From contig JAFSOQ010000043.1 of the NCBI GenBank assembly GCA_017446845.1, forward strand, positions 1 to 58,035: 58,035 bases of DNA, given 5' to 3'. This stretch comes from Selenomonadaceae bacterium. GTDB lineage: Bacteria > Bacillota > Negativicutes > Selenomonadales > Selenomonadaceae. The position numbers and the translations under genes are program-made. The notes under the pieces are model-generated. The model saw only the letters and a program-made list of their open reading frames with translations, ran no database searches and had not been told where the DNA came from. Position 1 is the stretch's first letter. Each line of letters begins with the position of its first letter. Of this stretch, positions 17,337 to 25,011 are shown piece after piece.

Positions 17337-18115
17337 AATATATCAAGCAAATTTACCTTGCAACAATTTTTCTTTTCCTCTACGCGCCGATTGGAGTTTT
17401 AATCGCGCAATCGTTCAATGCCAGTCGTTATCGCGGACATTGGACGGGCGTGACGCTGAATTGGTACGAAAAACTTTTCAACGACACGAGAATTGCCGAC
17501 GCCCTTTCCAACACTTTGTCAATCGGATTGTTATCGGCGGGAATCGCGACACTTTTGGGCTTGATAACCTGCGTGGCGATGAAAGAACTTTCGCGCAAGT
17601 GGCGGGCGACTTTCCTTAGCATAACGAACGTCCCGATTTTGAACGCGGATATTGTCACGGGAATATCATTGATGTTATTATTCATGGGCTTGGGACTCAA
17701 GCTCGGCTACGTGTCGATTTTATTGGCGCATATCGTCTTCAACGTGCCTTATGTGATTTTGTGCATAATGCCGCAGTTGATGGCGTTGGATAAAAGTTTT
17801 TACGAGGCGGCGTTGGATTTGGGTGCGTCGCCGTTCAAAGCGTTTACGAGCGTCGTGTTGCCCGAATTGCGTCCGAGTATCTTCGCGGGATTTTTATTGG
17901 CGTTCACGATGTCGGCTGACGATTTTATAATCACGCACTTTACTAAAGGCGCGGGCGTCGACACGTTGACGACGGAAATTTACGCCGAACTTAAAATCGG
18001 AATTCATCCGGAGATGTACGCGCTCTCGACGCTGGTATTTTTCTTTGTATTGATATTTGTTTTACTGTTTGCGATAAATCGTCGCAAGCTGAAAAGATAT
18101 GAGGAGGCTATTTGA
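17333..18115 (+). CDS. potC: PotC, spermidine/putrescine importer permease
   Basis: A 260-residue partner permease with about six membrane segments. It starts with a long hydrophobic helix (IYLATIFLFLYAPIGVLIAQ) and has the EAA loop as EAALDLGASPFKAFTSVVLP. The ATG overlaps the potB stop; GGAGG lies before it. The family forms the membrane pore for polyamines together with PotB. The stop is three bases before the potD ATG. Confidence 0.9.
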   Translation: MKYIKQIYLATIFLFLYAPIGVLIAQSFNASRYRGHWTGVTLNWYEKLFNDTRIADALSNTLSIGLLSAGIATLLGLITCVAMKELSRKWRATFLSITNVPILNADIVTGISLMLLFMGLGLKLGYVSILLAHIVFNVPYVILCIMPQLMALDKSFYEAALDLGASPFKAFTSVVLPELRPSIFAGFLLAFTMSADDFIITHFTKGAGVDTLTTEIYAELKIGIHPEMYALSTLVFFFVLIFVLLFAINRRKLKRYEEAI

Positions 18116-18117
18116 TT

Positions 18118-19182
18118 ATGAAGTTTAAAATTCTTGCGTTGATTCTTGTAAGCTGTCTTATGCTCGGCGTAACGGGCTGCGGCGGTGGCGGCGGCGACAA
18201 AAAAGAAAGTGTCGTCTACGTCTACAGCTGGGGTGATTATCTCAATCCCGAAGTGTTGAGGATTTTCGAGAAGGAAACGGGCATTCACGTTATCCTTGAC
18301 GAATTCGACACAAACGAGAGCATGTATCCGCGCGTTGCGGAAGGCGCAGTTCATTACGATGTTCTTTGCCCGTCCGATTACATGATTCAAAAACTTATCA
18401 ACAATGATTTGATTCAGCCGCTTGACTTTACCAAACTCCCCGACGCAAAAAAATATATCGGCGAAGAATTTTTCAAGCAAGCCGAATCCTTCGACCCCGG
18501 CAACAAATATTCCGTGCCTTACTGCTGGGGAACCGTCGGCATAATTTACGACAAGACCAAAGTCACTGACCCCGTCGACAGCTGGAATATTCTCTGGAAT
18601 GAAAAATACGCCGGACAAATTTTGATGCAAGACTCGGCTCGCGATGCAATGATGATTCCGCTCAAACTCATGGGCAAAAGTTTAAACGAGACCGATAAAG
18701 AAGTTTTGGCTCAAGCCCAAGAAATGCTCAAGAAACAAAAACCGCTCGTTCAAGCTTACGTCGTCGACGAAGTAAAAGATAAACTCATCAATTCCGAAGC
18801 GGCAATGGGCGTAGTCTTTTCGGGCGAGGCTCCGATTATTTTAAAGGAAAATCCGAACATGGAATTTGTAATCCCCAAGGAAGGTACAAATTTTTGGATT
18901 GACGGCTGGGTTATCACCAAGGATTCCGAGAACGTCGACAACGCGCATAAATTTATCAACTTCATGTGCCGCCCCGACATTGCCGCCAAAAATTTCGACC
19001 ACTTGGGCTATTCCACTCCCAACACCGGCGTTCAAGAACTTGTTGAGGACGAAGAGCTTAAAAATTCTCCGATAGCGTTCCCGTCGTCCGATGTTTACAA
19101 AGGGCAAGAAACTTATAAATATCTCGGCAACCAGATGGACGAATACTATAACAATTTGTGGATGCAAGTTAAGGTTGACTGA
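18118..19182 (+). CDS. potD: PotD, polyamine-binding lipoprotein
   Basis: The 354-residue protein has a lipoprotein signal peptide with lipobox LGVTGC (cysteine near 20) followed by a glycine run, so it should be anchored on the outside of the cytoplasmic membrane. The mature part shows the periplasmic spermidine/putrescine-binding fold: VYVYSWGDYLNPEVL at the start, YDVLCPSDYMIQKL, and YCWGTVGIIYDKTKV. It collects polyamines for PotABC. The ATG at 18118 fits the GAGGAGG site ten bases upstream. The 3' end overlaps the convergent PIN-toxin gene by 14 bases. Confidence 0.9.
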   Translation: MKFKILALILVSCLMLGVTGCGGGGGDKKESVVYVYSWGDYLNPEVLRIFEKETGIHVILDEFDTNESMYPRVAEGAVHYDVLCPSDYMIQKLINNDLIQPLDFTKLPDAKKYIGEEFFKQAESFDPGNKYSVPYCWGTVGIIYDKTKVTDPVDSWNILWNEKYAGQILMQDSARDAMMIPLKLMGKSLNETDKEVLAQAQEMLKKQKPLVQAYVVDEVKDKLINSEAAMGVVFSGEAPIILKENPNMEFVIPKEGTNFWIDGWVITKDSENVDNAHKFINFMCRPDIAAKNFDHLGYSTPNTGVQELVEDEELKNSPIAFPSSDVYKGQETYKYLGNQMDEYYNNLWMQVKVD

Positions 19183-19579
19183 GCAAATACCGTTCGTAAA
19201 ATTCTTTTGCCGTGACAATTTCAATCTCGTCGTAGTTCTTGACGGTCAATAAATCTTTGTCGCCGCTCACAATATAAATCGCCTTAGCATCAACTGCGCA
19301 GGCGATAAATTTATTGTCGTCGGGGTCACGGCAAATATTTACGGTGGTTACGGAATCAACCATTTTGACTTCACTTAAAAATTTGTCAAAGAGAATTTGA
19401 TTAATACGCCATTTATTTTTTGACTTCATCTTAAGAGAAGTTTTTTCGTATTCTGCCAAAATTTCTGCGTTCATGTAAGCTGAAACGGTTTCATCAATAA
19501 CGAGGTTGATAACCTTACGAGGCATTCCGCCGAAAAATGTAGCCGAAATTAAAACATTTGTATCGATGACAATTTTCAT
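19169..19579 (-). CDS. PIN-domain toxin of a type II toxin-antitoxin pair
   Basis: A 136-residue PIN-family protein of the putative toxin group (COG1569-like). The metal-binding acidic residues are seen in VIDTNVLIS (D5), the glutamates of EILAEYEKT, and DPDDNKFIACA and SGDKDLL. PIN toxins cut RNA in a Mg2+-dependent manner. Its ATG overlaps the stop of the upstream antitoxin gene by four bases, the usual arrangement for such pairs. The gene also overlaps the end of potD on the other strand. A partial second copy of the module lies immediately upstream. Confidence 0.85.
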   Translation of the reverse strand: MKIVIDTNVLISATFFGGMPRKVINLVIDETVSAYMNAEILAEYEKTSLKMKSKNKWRINQILFDKFLSEVKMVDSVTTVNICRDPDDNKFIACAVDAKAIYIVSGDKDLLTVKNYDEIEIVTAKEFYERYLLSQP

Positions 19580-19776
19580 GCGCTTTGCCTCTGATTCTGA
19601 AGAGCTTTACGCCTTTCCTGTCGAACTTCGCGGATTGCGTCTTCGATGTCTTGTTCAGTCAAACCGACGGACTTCGCCCACGCTTGTGCTTCATCAAAAG
19701 CCGCTTTGATTTCTTGTTTCTCCTGCTCGGTGAGTTTTTTCGCAGGACGAATGATTTTAGCTTCTCTTTTTACCAT
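19576..19776 (-). CDS. Antitoxin partner of the PIN toxin
   Basis: A 66-residue charged protein (RPAKKLTEQEKQEIKAAFDE, then AWAKSVGLTEQDIEDAIREV). The second half resembles the short helical antitoxins with a GLTEQDI box found before COG1569-type PIN toxins. The ATG at 19776 is preceded by GGAGGTTTT. It ends inside the toxin start (ATGA). A close paralogue is encoded at 19858-20049, about 60 percent identical by eye, with an almost identical upstream region. Confidence 0.8.
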   Translation of the reverse strand: MVKREAKIIRPAKKLTEQEKQEIKAAFDEAQAWAKSVGLTEQDIEDAIREVRQERRKALQNQRQSA

Positions 19777-19837
19777 TGTTAAAACCTCCAAAAAAATTTT
19801 TCGTCAAGATTATATCATGAGTTATGAAAATTACGAA

Positions 19838-19861
19838 GTTTGTATCAATGACGATTTTCAT
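19838..19861 (-). pseudogene. Remnant of a second PIN toxin gene (first eight codons)
   Basis: Directly after the second antitoxin gene, in the same ATGA overlap, there is a start codon followed by eight codons (MKIVIDTN) identical in protein sequence to the start of the intact PIN toxin. After that the similarity ends and the frame runs into the promoter region of the first antitoxin gene. This is what a tandem duplication followed by loss of one toxin would leave. Confidence 0.75.
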
Positions 19862-20049
19862 GCGCTTTGCCTCTGAGATTGCCGCTTTCTTTGTCTGACT
19901 GCTTTAATTGAATCGTCGACGTCTTGTTCAGTCAAGCCGACGGACTTTGCCCACGCCTGCATTTCGTCCAGCCAATTCATAAGCTCTTGCTGTTCTTGTT
20001 CGGTGAGTTTTTTCGCGGGGCGAATGATTCTTGCTTGTTGCTTTTCCAT
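19858..20049 (-). CDS. Orphan antitoxin paralogue
   Basis: A 63-residue protein sharing RPAKKLTEQE and AWAKSVGLTEQD with the antitoxin at 19576-19776. Its ribosome-binding site and the 35 bases before it are nearly the same as those of the first copy. Its own toxin survives only as eight codons. It may still neutralise the intact toxin, or act as a regulator or as a decoy for the first pair. Confidence 0.75.
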   Translation of the reverse strand: MEKQQARIIRPAKKLTEQEQQELMNWLDEMQAWAKSVGLTEQDVDDSIKAVRQRKRQSQRQSA

Positions 20050-20104
20050 TGTTAAAACCTCCAAAAAAATTTTTCGCCAAAATTATATCATGAAAGGTAC
20101 TGCT

Positions 20105-20680
20105 ATGAAACTTCCCCGCGAATTTTATCTGCGCGACGGTTTGACGGTCGCCCGCGAACTAATCGGCAAAAAAATTGTAACAAACTTGCCCGAAGGTTTG
20201 ACAAGTGGTATTATCGTCGAGACGGAAGCTTACATGGGCGCGATTGACGCGGCGGCTCACTCCTATCGAGGCAAGACCGAGCGCACGAAGATTTTTTACG
20301 GCGCGGGCGGTTTCGTCTATGTCTATCTGATTTACGGAATGTACATTTGCACGAACGTCGTCGCCAACGTCGAAAATGTCCCCGAAGGAGTTTTGATTCG
20401 AGCATTGCAACCCGCAGACGGCGTTGAGCTGATGAAACGTCGTCGAGGGAAAAATAATTTGCGCGAGCTTTGTTCGGGACCCGGCAAACTCTCTCAAGCT
20501 TTGGGCATAACGAAAAATTTTTACGGCGCGGATTTATGCGGCGAGGAAATTTTTATCGAACCGGCAGAAAATTTTAAAGTCACGGCGACGAAAAGAATCA
20601 ACGTCGACTACGCGGGCGAGGCAGCCGATTATCCGTGGCGATTCGTCGCGGAAGGAAATAAATTTATTTTGACAACATGA
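20105..20680 (+). CDS. DNA-3-methyladenine glycosylase, AAG/MPG type
   Basis: A 191-residue base-excision repair enzyme that removes alkylated purines from DNA. The family motifs are present: ELIGKKIV near the N-terminus, the catalytic region IVETEAYMGAIDAAAHSYRG (glutamate of ETEAY), the YGAGGFVYVYLIYGMY block and CSGPGKLSQALGI. Length fits bacterial members. The ATG at 20105 is chosen over one five codons upstream because AAAGG sits before it. The gene is divergent from the antitoxin paralogue and is followed by the YbjN-like gene 13 bases on. Confidence 0.9.
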   Translation: MKLPREFYLRDGLTVARELIGKKIVTNLPEGLTSGIIVETEAYMGAIDAAAHSYRGKTERTKIFYGAGGFVYVYLIYGMYICTNVVANVENVPEGVLIRALQPADGVELMKRRRGKNNLRELCSGPGKLSQALGITKNFYGADLCGEEIFIEPAENFKVTATKRINVDYAGEAADYPWRFVAEGNKFILTT

Positions 20681-20693
20681 GGAGGGAATTTTT

Positions 20694-21185
20694 ATGGAAA
20701 ATTTGGAAGAACGCGACACAACAGCCGAGATTCGTGCGGCAGTAGAAAATTTTTTTGAGCGCGACGAAGTTAAACACGAGCCTTTCAACGAACGCAACGT
20801 TGCGAGCGCGATTTATTCGGTCGACGCCAAATTCGGACATACCACGATATTTTTTTACGCGTACAAAGACAAACTCGTTATCCACATGATGATTCCTTTA
20901 AATGCCGATAACGAGCGCGCCAAAGTTGCGGAATTTCTTCACAGGGCGAATTACGGCTTGAATGTCGGCAACTTTGATTTCGATTTTAATGACGGAGAAA
21001 TTTCTTACAGGATTGCGCTTTACTGCGGCAGAGATGAATTCATTCCCCCGACTTATGAACAGATTGATTTTGCGGTCGTTATCGGTCTGATGATGATTGA
21101 AAAATACGGCAACGCGCTTGTCAAAGTTATGTTCGGTTTGGTCGAACCGGAAGAAGCTGTTGCCGCCGCCGAAGAGAACGATTGA
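20694..21185 (+). CDS. YbjN-like protein of unknown function
   Basis: A 163-residue soluble acidic protein with a pattern like the YbjN family (alternating strand and helix, FARANYGLNVGNFDFDF-type core and a long C-terminal helix FAVVIGLMMIEKYGNALVKVM). YbjN-type domains resemble type III secretion chaperones and are of unknown role. It has a GGAGGG site and probably shares a transcript with the glycosylase gene. The tmRNA promoter overlaps its stop codon. Confidence 0.6.
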   Translation: MENLEERDTTAEIRAAVENFFERDEVKHEPFNERNVASAIYSVDAKFGHTTIFFYAYKDKLVIHMMIPLNADNERAKVAEFLHRANYGLNVGNFDFDFNDGEISYRIALYCGRDEFIPPTYEQIDFAVVIGLMMIEKYGNALVKVMFGLVEPEEAVAAAEEND

Positions 21186-21210
21186 CAAAAATTTTTCCGC
21201 GTGATAGAAT
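21182..21210 (+). promoter_or_regulatory. tmRNA promoter
   Basis: TTGACA, 17-base spacer, TAGAAT; the -35 overlaps the stop codon of the YbjN-like gene and the expected start is within about 12 bases of the mature tmRNA 5' end. Confidence 0.85.
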
Positions 21211-21228
21211 TTCAAAACTTTAACTAAA

Positions 21229-21580
21229 GGGGATGTAATGGTTTCGACAGGGATGGACGGGGTTCAATAAGCGAGCATCGGCTCCGCAACCGATTCGACA
21301 AGCGGAAACTTAAACAATAACTGCGGATACTGAAGAGTACGCATTGGCGGCTTAATCGCCACGTCGCCTGACTGATTTCCTTCCCGTCAGGTCAGAGTCG
21401 ACGTCAGAAACGGGGATACCGCGTTTGAGAGCACTGCAGAGCGCGGGAATTTTCAAAGTGCTTGGCTTTATCAAGTTTGTCGTCGAGTTTGGTAAAGCTG
21501 AAATTTTTCGGCGACTGCGCTCGGAGAAAGTTGAGCAACGACATTTTTGGACAGGAGTTCGATTCTCCTCATCTCCACCA
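21229..21580 (+). ncRNA. ssrA: tmRNA (ssrA)
   Basis: A one-piece tmRNA that frees stalled ribosomes. The 5' end GGGGATGTAATGGTTTCGAC pairs with the 3' end CATCTCC, followed by an encoded ACCA tail; the T-arm GGAGTTCGATTCTCC is clear. The tag frame is GCG GAT ACT GAA GAG TAC GCA TTG GCG GCT TAA, giving ADTEEYALAA after the alanine supplied by the tmRNA itself. The YALAA end is the usual protease signal. Length is 352 bases, typical for Firmicutes. Confidence 0.97.
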
Positions 21581-21594
21581 AATAAAAAAATAAC

Positions 21595-21624
21595 AGCCCG
21601 ACGATTTTAAATCATCGGGCTTTC
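21595..21624 (+). terminator. tmRNA terminator
   Basis: AGCCCGACGATTT and AAATCATCGGGCT arms (one mismatch) followed by TTTC. Confidence 0.8.
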
Positions 21625-21629
21625 GCATT

Positions 21630-22394
21630 TCATATATCAATTTTTATAAACGTTCTTCCGCAAGGACACGGCTCGTTAAATTTTTTTATCAGCAGCCCCG
21701 TCCTGTATCGAATCAACGGCAAAGCCTGCGCGGTCAACGTGGTTATCACAAGTTCGCCGTCCAAAACCTCAATCAGAAAATTATCTTCCTGCAAGTGGTA
21801 TCCGAATTCGCACGGACAAAATAATCCCGCGTGACCAATCTCCGACGGCGCGAACAGTTTAAAACTTTTGCGCCCCGAAATATTTTTTGAAATCTTTACT
21901 TCGGTCGAAGTCGCACTTATTTGAACGTCGGCAATAAAATCCGCGTTGCCGATTATGACGGTCGCGCCGATTGATTCAAGGGCGTAAAGCGCGTCGAGTA
22001 ATCTGCTGTCGGATAAATCGCCCGCAAGTTCGACGGTCGAGCCGCGCAGAATATTCGCCGCCATAAAACTGCGAATCATCATTTCGACGTTGTTGCGAAT
22101 GTCGCCCTTTGTGTAGAATTTTTTTATCCCGTCAAGCCGAGTGACTCGCACGACACTTGAAAGCGGCAACGTTAAAAAATCCAAGGCGTCGATGTTGTGA
22201 ATTTCCTCGCGCGTCAAAAACGGCAACTTGCTGACGTCGGAAAGCTTTTGAATGTCTTCAGGCGCGACGTTTTGTCTTGAAAAAGATTTTTGATAAAAGT
22301 TGCTTTTCTCGTAAGACCACGCGGCAATTTTTTTCAAACGCTCAAGCTGAAGAATTTCCAATTCCTCGCGCCGAATTTTTTCCGATTCAAACAT
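21630..22394 (-). CDS. Short PaaK-like (phenylacetate-CoA ligase family) protein
   Basis: The 254-residue protein resembles the ends of PaaK-type acyl-CoA ligases: the N-terminus ERLKKIAAWSYEKSNFYQKS and SKLPFLTREEI, and the C-terminus DGELVITTLTAQALPLIRYR followed by a CPCGR motif. Normal PaaK proteins have about 430 residues. The middle is shortened, and the glycine/serine-rich ATP-binding loop expected after the threonine-rich segment is replaced by TRLDGIKKFYTKGD. It may be a non-catalytic adapter or a decayed enzyme, although the frame is fully open. It ends just before the tmRNA terminator and begins three bases after the cheR stop, so it is co-transcribed with cheR. Confidence 0.65.
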   Translation of the reverse strand: MFESEKIRREELEILQLERLKKIAAWSYEKSNFYQKSFSRQNVAPEDIQKLSDVSKLPFLTREEIHNIDALDFLTLPLSSVVRVTRLDGIKKFYTKGDIRNNVEMMIRSFMAANILRGSTVELAGDLSDSRLLDALYALESIGATVIIGNADFIADVQISATSTEVKISKNISGRKSFKLFAPSEIGHAGLFCPCEFGYHLQEDNFLIEVLDGELVITTLTAQALPLIRYRTGLLIKKFNEPCPCGRTFIKIDI

Positions 22395-22397
22395 GAT

Positions 22398-23186
22398 TTA
22401 ATTCGGGAGCGGACGCTGATAGAAAAACGGCTTGTAAGTTACGTAGCCGATTTGCCGCGAATTCAAAATCGATTCGGTGCCGCCAACGAAGAGAATTCCG
22501 CCGGGCTTGAGTGCATTGAAGAAATTTTTATACAGCTCAGCTTTAGCCTCTTCCGTGAAATAAATGACGACGTTGCGACAGAGAATCAAGTCAAAATTCG
22601 TCTCAAAGCGATCTTTTAAAAGATTGTGGCGTTTGAAATCGACGGGCATTTTAATTTCGGGCTTGATTGCAAATTTCCCGTCGGGCGTCTTGGTGAAGTA
22701 TTTAACTTTGCGGTCGCCGCGCATGGATTTAATTTCGTCGGCGGTGTAAATGCCCCGCTTTGCCTTGCCGATAATTTCAATGTCGAGGTCGGTGGCAAGA
22801 ATTCTGTGGCGTTTGGTGGGCGTCAATTCCTTCATGATAATCGACAGGGTATAAGGCTCCGCGCCGATTGAACAGCCCGCGCTCCAAATGTTTAACGAAT
22901 CACTGCGTTTCAAAAGATAAGGAATAATGTCGTTTTCTACTTGGTCAAACTTGTCGGGATTACGGAAAAACTCTGAGACGTTGATTGTAAGATACTCGAT
23001 GAAGTCCGCGAACTTTTTTTTGTCCCTTGAGGCGTCAGCAAAAAAAGTCGTGTAAGATTTGAACGGCGTCTTCTGAATTAAATTGTTGATGCGCCGCCGC
23101 ATTTGCTGTTCCTTATAAAGTTGCAAGTCTATGCCGGTCTTGCGGTTCAGCTGTTGCTTAAAAATTTCCCAATCCTTGTCGTCCAT
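22398..23186 (-). CDS. cheR: CheR, chemotaxis receptor methyltransferase
   Basis: A 262-residue enzyme that methylates glutamates on chemoreceptors with SAM. The N-terminal helical CheR_N domain (residues 1-65) has the arginine-rich MRRRINNL helix; the catalytic part has NVSEFFRNPDKF, the SAM-binding WSAGCSIGAEPYTL motif, FDLILCRNVVIYF and the C-terminal GGTESI. Length is typical. It is followed by the short PaaK-like gene and not by other chemotaxis genes, so it may serve a receptor set encoded elsewhere. Confidence 0.93.
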   Translation of the reverse strand: MDDKDWEIFKQQLNRKTGIDLQLYKEQQMRRRINNLIQKTPFKSYTTFFADASRDKKKFADFIEYLTINVSEFFRNPDKFDQVENDIIPYLLKRSDSLNIWSAGCSIGAEPYTLSIIMKELTPTKRHRILATDLDIEIIGKAKRGIYTADEIKSMRGDRKVKYFTKTPDGKFAIKPEIKMPVDFKRHNLLKDRFETNFDLILCRNVVIYFTEEAKAELYKNFFNALKPGGILFVGGTESILNSRQIGYVTYKPFFYQRPLPN

Positions 23187-23250
23187 AATTTTTCCCCCTT
23201 GTCAAAAATTTTAATCGCATTGTAGCAGAGACAAAGAATAATTTCAACAG

Positions 23251-23278
23251 AAAAAGCCGCGCCAATCGACACGGCTTT
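23251..23278 (-). terminator. Terminator after tRNA-Pro
   Basis: On the minus strand AAAGCCG and CGGCTTT arms are followed by a T run, 14 bases after the tRNA. Confidence 0.7.
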
Positions 23279-23291
23279 GAAATTTCTTAAT

Positions 23292-23370
23292 TGGTCGGGG
23301 CAACAGGATTTGAACCTGCGACCTTCTGCTCCCAAGGCAGACGCGCTCAACCAAGCTGCGCTATACCCCG
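23292..23370 (-). tRNA. tRNA-Pro (anticodon TGG)
   Basis: The minus strand folds into a full cloverleaf: acceptor arms CGGGGTA and TGCCCCG, anticodon stem TCTGC/GCAGA with loop CTTGGGA (anticodon TGG), T-arm GCAGG TTCAAAT CCTGT. The 3' CCA is encoded. Confidence 0.96.
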
Positions 23371-23381
23371 TATAAAAAATT

Positions 23382-23876
23382 TTACAACGCTTGCGCCGCA
23401 CTGTCAAGGAGTGATTTATCCATGACGGTCAAGACGACTTCCAAATCTTTTTGGCTTAGAAAATCTTTGACGGCTTGAATTGCAACTTTTAGCGCGTCGC
23501 GAGGAGGATAGCCGTAAATGCCGCTTGAGATGAGCGGAAAGGCGATACTTTGCAAATTATTTTCGTCGGCAAGTTTCAAGCTGTTTGTGTAGCAGGAACG
23601 CAAAAGATTTTCTTCGCCGAAATTTCCGCCTTGCCAAACAGGTCCCGCCGTGTGAATGATAAATTTCGCGGGAAGGTTAAAGCCCGGAGTTATGACCGCC
23701 TCGCCCGTTTGAATCGGCGAAAGTTTATTGCAAGCCACTTGAAGTTCACGATAGCCCGCCGCTCTGAAAATTGCTCCGCAGACGCCGCCGCCCGCCAAAA
23801 GATTTGTATTTGCCGCGTTGACTATAGCATCAACTTTTAACGTCGTAATATCCGCATTCAAAATTTTTAACGGCAT
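23382..23876 (-). CDS. Macro-domain ADP-ribose hydrolase
   Basis: A 164-residue protein that is one macro domain. The conserved motifs are VDAIVNAANTNLLAGGGVCG (the ribose-binding asparagines), IHTAGPVW and FPLISSGIYGYP. Bacterial stand-alone members of this size remove ADP-ribose or the acetyl group of O-acetyl-ADP-ribose. It is transcribed toward the tRNA-Pro gene, with 11 bases between them. No ADP-ribosyltransferase gene is adjacent. Confidence 0.9.
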   Translation of the reverse strand: MPLKILNADITTLKVDAIVNAANTNLLAGGGVCGAIFRAAGYRELQVACNKLSPIQTGEAVITPGFNLPAKFIIHTAGPVWQGGNFGEENLLRSCYTNSLKLADENNLQSIAFPLISSGIYGYPPRDALKVAIQAVKDFLSQKDLEVVLTVMDKSLLDSAAQAL

Positions 23877-23902
23877 AAAAATTTCTCCCTAAAAATTTAA
23901 AG

Positions 23903-24070
23903 TCACGCTATCACTTTTTCTATATCATCGTACTCGACAATTTCTGTTTCGGTATCACCGTCGGATTTGTCTATGTCGACTACATACGCGATTCCGACTT
24001 TCAACACGTCAGCAATATAGGCAGTTTCGCCGGTTTTCAGCAAGACCTTATCAAATTCGTTAATCTCCAT
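23903..24070 (-). CDS. Small DUF4926-like protein
   Basis: A 55-residue acidic protein (MEINEFDKVLLKTGETAYIA, VVDIDKSDGDTETEIVEYDD). The opening phrase with its KVLLKTGE pattern and the small beta-rich layout resemble DUF4926 proteins, which are short and often follow DUF6883 genes. An AGGTGG site lies before the ATG. It starts nine bases after the stop of the DUF6883-like gene, so the pair is one operon. A toxin/immunity or toxin/antitoxin relationship is an inference from gene order only. Confidence 0.6.
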   Translation of the reverse strand: MEINEFDKVLLKTGETAYIADVLKVGIAYVVDIDKSDGDTETEIVEYDDIEKVIA

Positions 24071-24079
24071 AACGCCACC

Positions 24080-24433
24080 TCATTTCTTGCGCTTTTTGAT
24101 GTAAATGCTCGTCAGGCGAATTTCTTTCGTTTCAGCGTCTATAATCCATCCTGTCATAACAGAAGCAGTTTTTCCATTCTCGCCTGTCAAATCCATCAAT
24201 ATTTGAAAGGGTTCGCCGTGAATTGTAGCCAATTTTCTTTCCGGTTCAAAGTCATTAATATGGCTCGTGACGTTCTCAATCAGCTTGTCAATGTTGCTCA
24301 AATTGTAGCCCAAAGCCTTTTCAAAGGCAAGAGCTTTATCGGGGGCTTTGTCGGGATTCAGTGCGTACTTTGTAAGCTTAGCCATTGGAATGCGAGCTTC
24401 GCCGAAACCGTTAATGTTTAGCTTTACATCCAC
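24080..24433 (-). CDS. DUF6883-like protein
   Basis: A 117-residue protein. The run AKLTKYALNPDKAPDKALAF, then ALGYNLSNIDKLIENV and a C-terminal half with beta strands (ILMDLTGENGKTASVMTGWI, IRLTSIYI) matches DUF6883, a domain found in small stand-alone proteins and at the C-terminal end of large polymorphic toxins and phage head proteins. The start is a GTG with a weak ribosome-binding site, eight bases after the phosphodiesterase stop. Its product may be a toxin or nuclease-like effector with the next small gene as partner, but no catalytic residue can be claimed. Confidence 0.6.
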   Translation of the reverse strand: MDVKLNINGFGEARIPMAKLTKYALNPDKAPDKALAFEKALGYNLSNIDKLIENVTSHINDFEPERKLATIHGEPFQILMDLTGENGKTASVMTGWIIDAETKEIRLTSIYIKKRKK

Positions 24434-24441
24434 CGGAGATT

Positions 24442-25011
24442 TTAAAAATTTAAACTCATGAAGACTTCGCCGGTGTCCAGGTCGAAAATTTGAATTTTAT
24501 CATCGGTGATAAGCGCGACGCTCGTGCGCTTGTCGGGCTGATTGGTAAGATACGGCGAGACCGTTCCGGGATTGAGGAAAATTGTATTGCCGCGCTTTTC
24601 CAAAACGGGCTTGTGAATGTGTCCCGTGATAAAAATATCCGCGCGGAAATTTGCTGCCATTTTATCTTTGTCGACGTCGGTCGGCAAAAGGTGACCGTGA
24701 TTTACAATAATCCTCTTGCCGTTCGCGAAAACGTGAGCATAAGGAATCAGCACGGGAACTTCGAGGACAAGCTGGTCAACTTCCGAATCACCGTTGCCGC
24801 GAGCAATCACGAACGGAATTTTCGACGCATTGATAAAATTCGCCAAAGCTTTGGGATTGTAATCGTCGCCCTTGTAATTCGGATTGTTTGGACCGTGATA
24901 GCAAACGTCGCCCGCGTGCAGAATCAAATCCGTGTCGGCGAAAAATTTTTCCACTGCGAGTTTAACTCGACCGTCGTAGCCGTGAGTGTCTGACATAACT
25001 CCGATACGCAT
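24442..25011 (-). CDS. yfcE: YfcE-type metallophosphodiesterase
   Basis: A 189-residue calcineurin-like phosphoesterase. The metal ligands are seen in MSDTHG, LILHAGDVCYHG, ARGNGDSEVD, IIVNHGH and FITGHIHKP, in the order typical of the YfcE/MJ0936 group, which hydrolyse phosphodiesters such as cyclic nucleotides with Mn2+. Length is standard. GGAGG lies before the ATG. The DUF6883-like gene follows closely, so the three genes may be read together. Confidence 0.9.
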   Translation of the reverse strand: MRIGVMSDTHGYDGRVKLAVEKFFADTDLILHAGDVCYHGPNNPNYKGDDYNPKALANFINASKIPFVIARGNGDSEVDQLVLEVPVLIPYAHVFANGKRIIVNHGHLLPTDVDKDKMAANFRADIFITGHIHKPVLEKRGNTIFLNPGTVSPYLTNQPDKRTSVALITDDKIQIFDLDTGEVFMSLNF

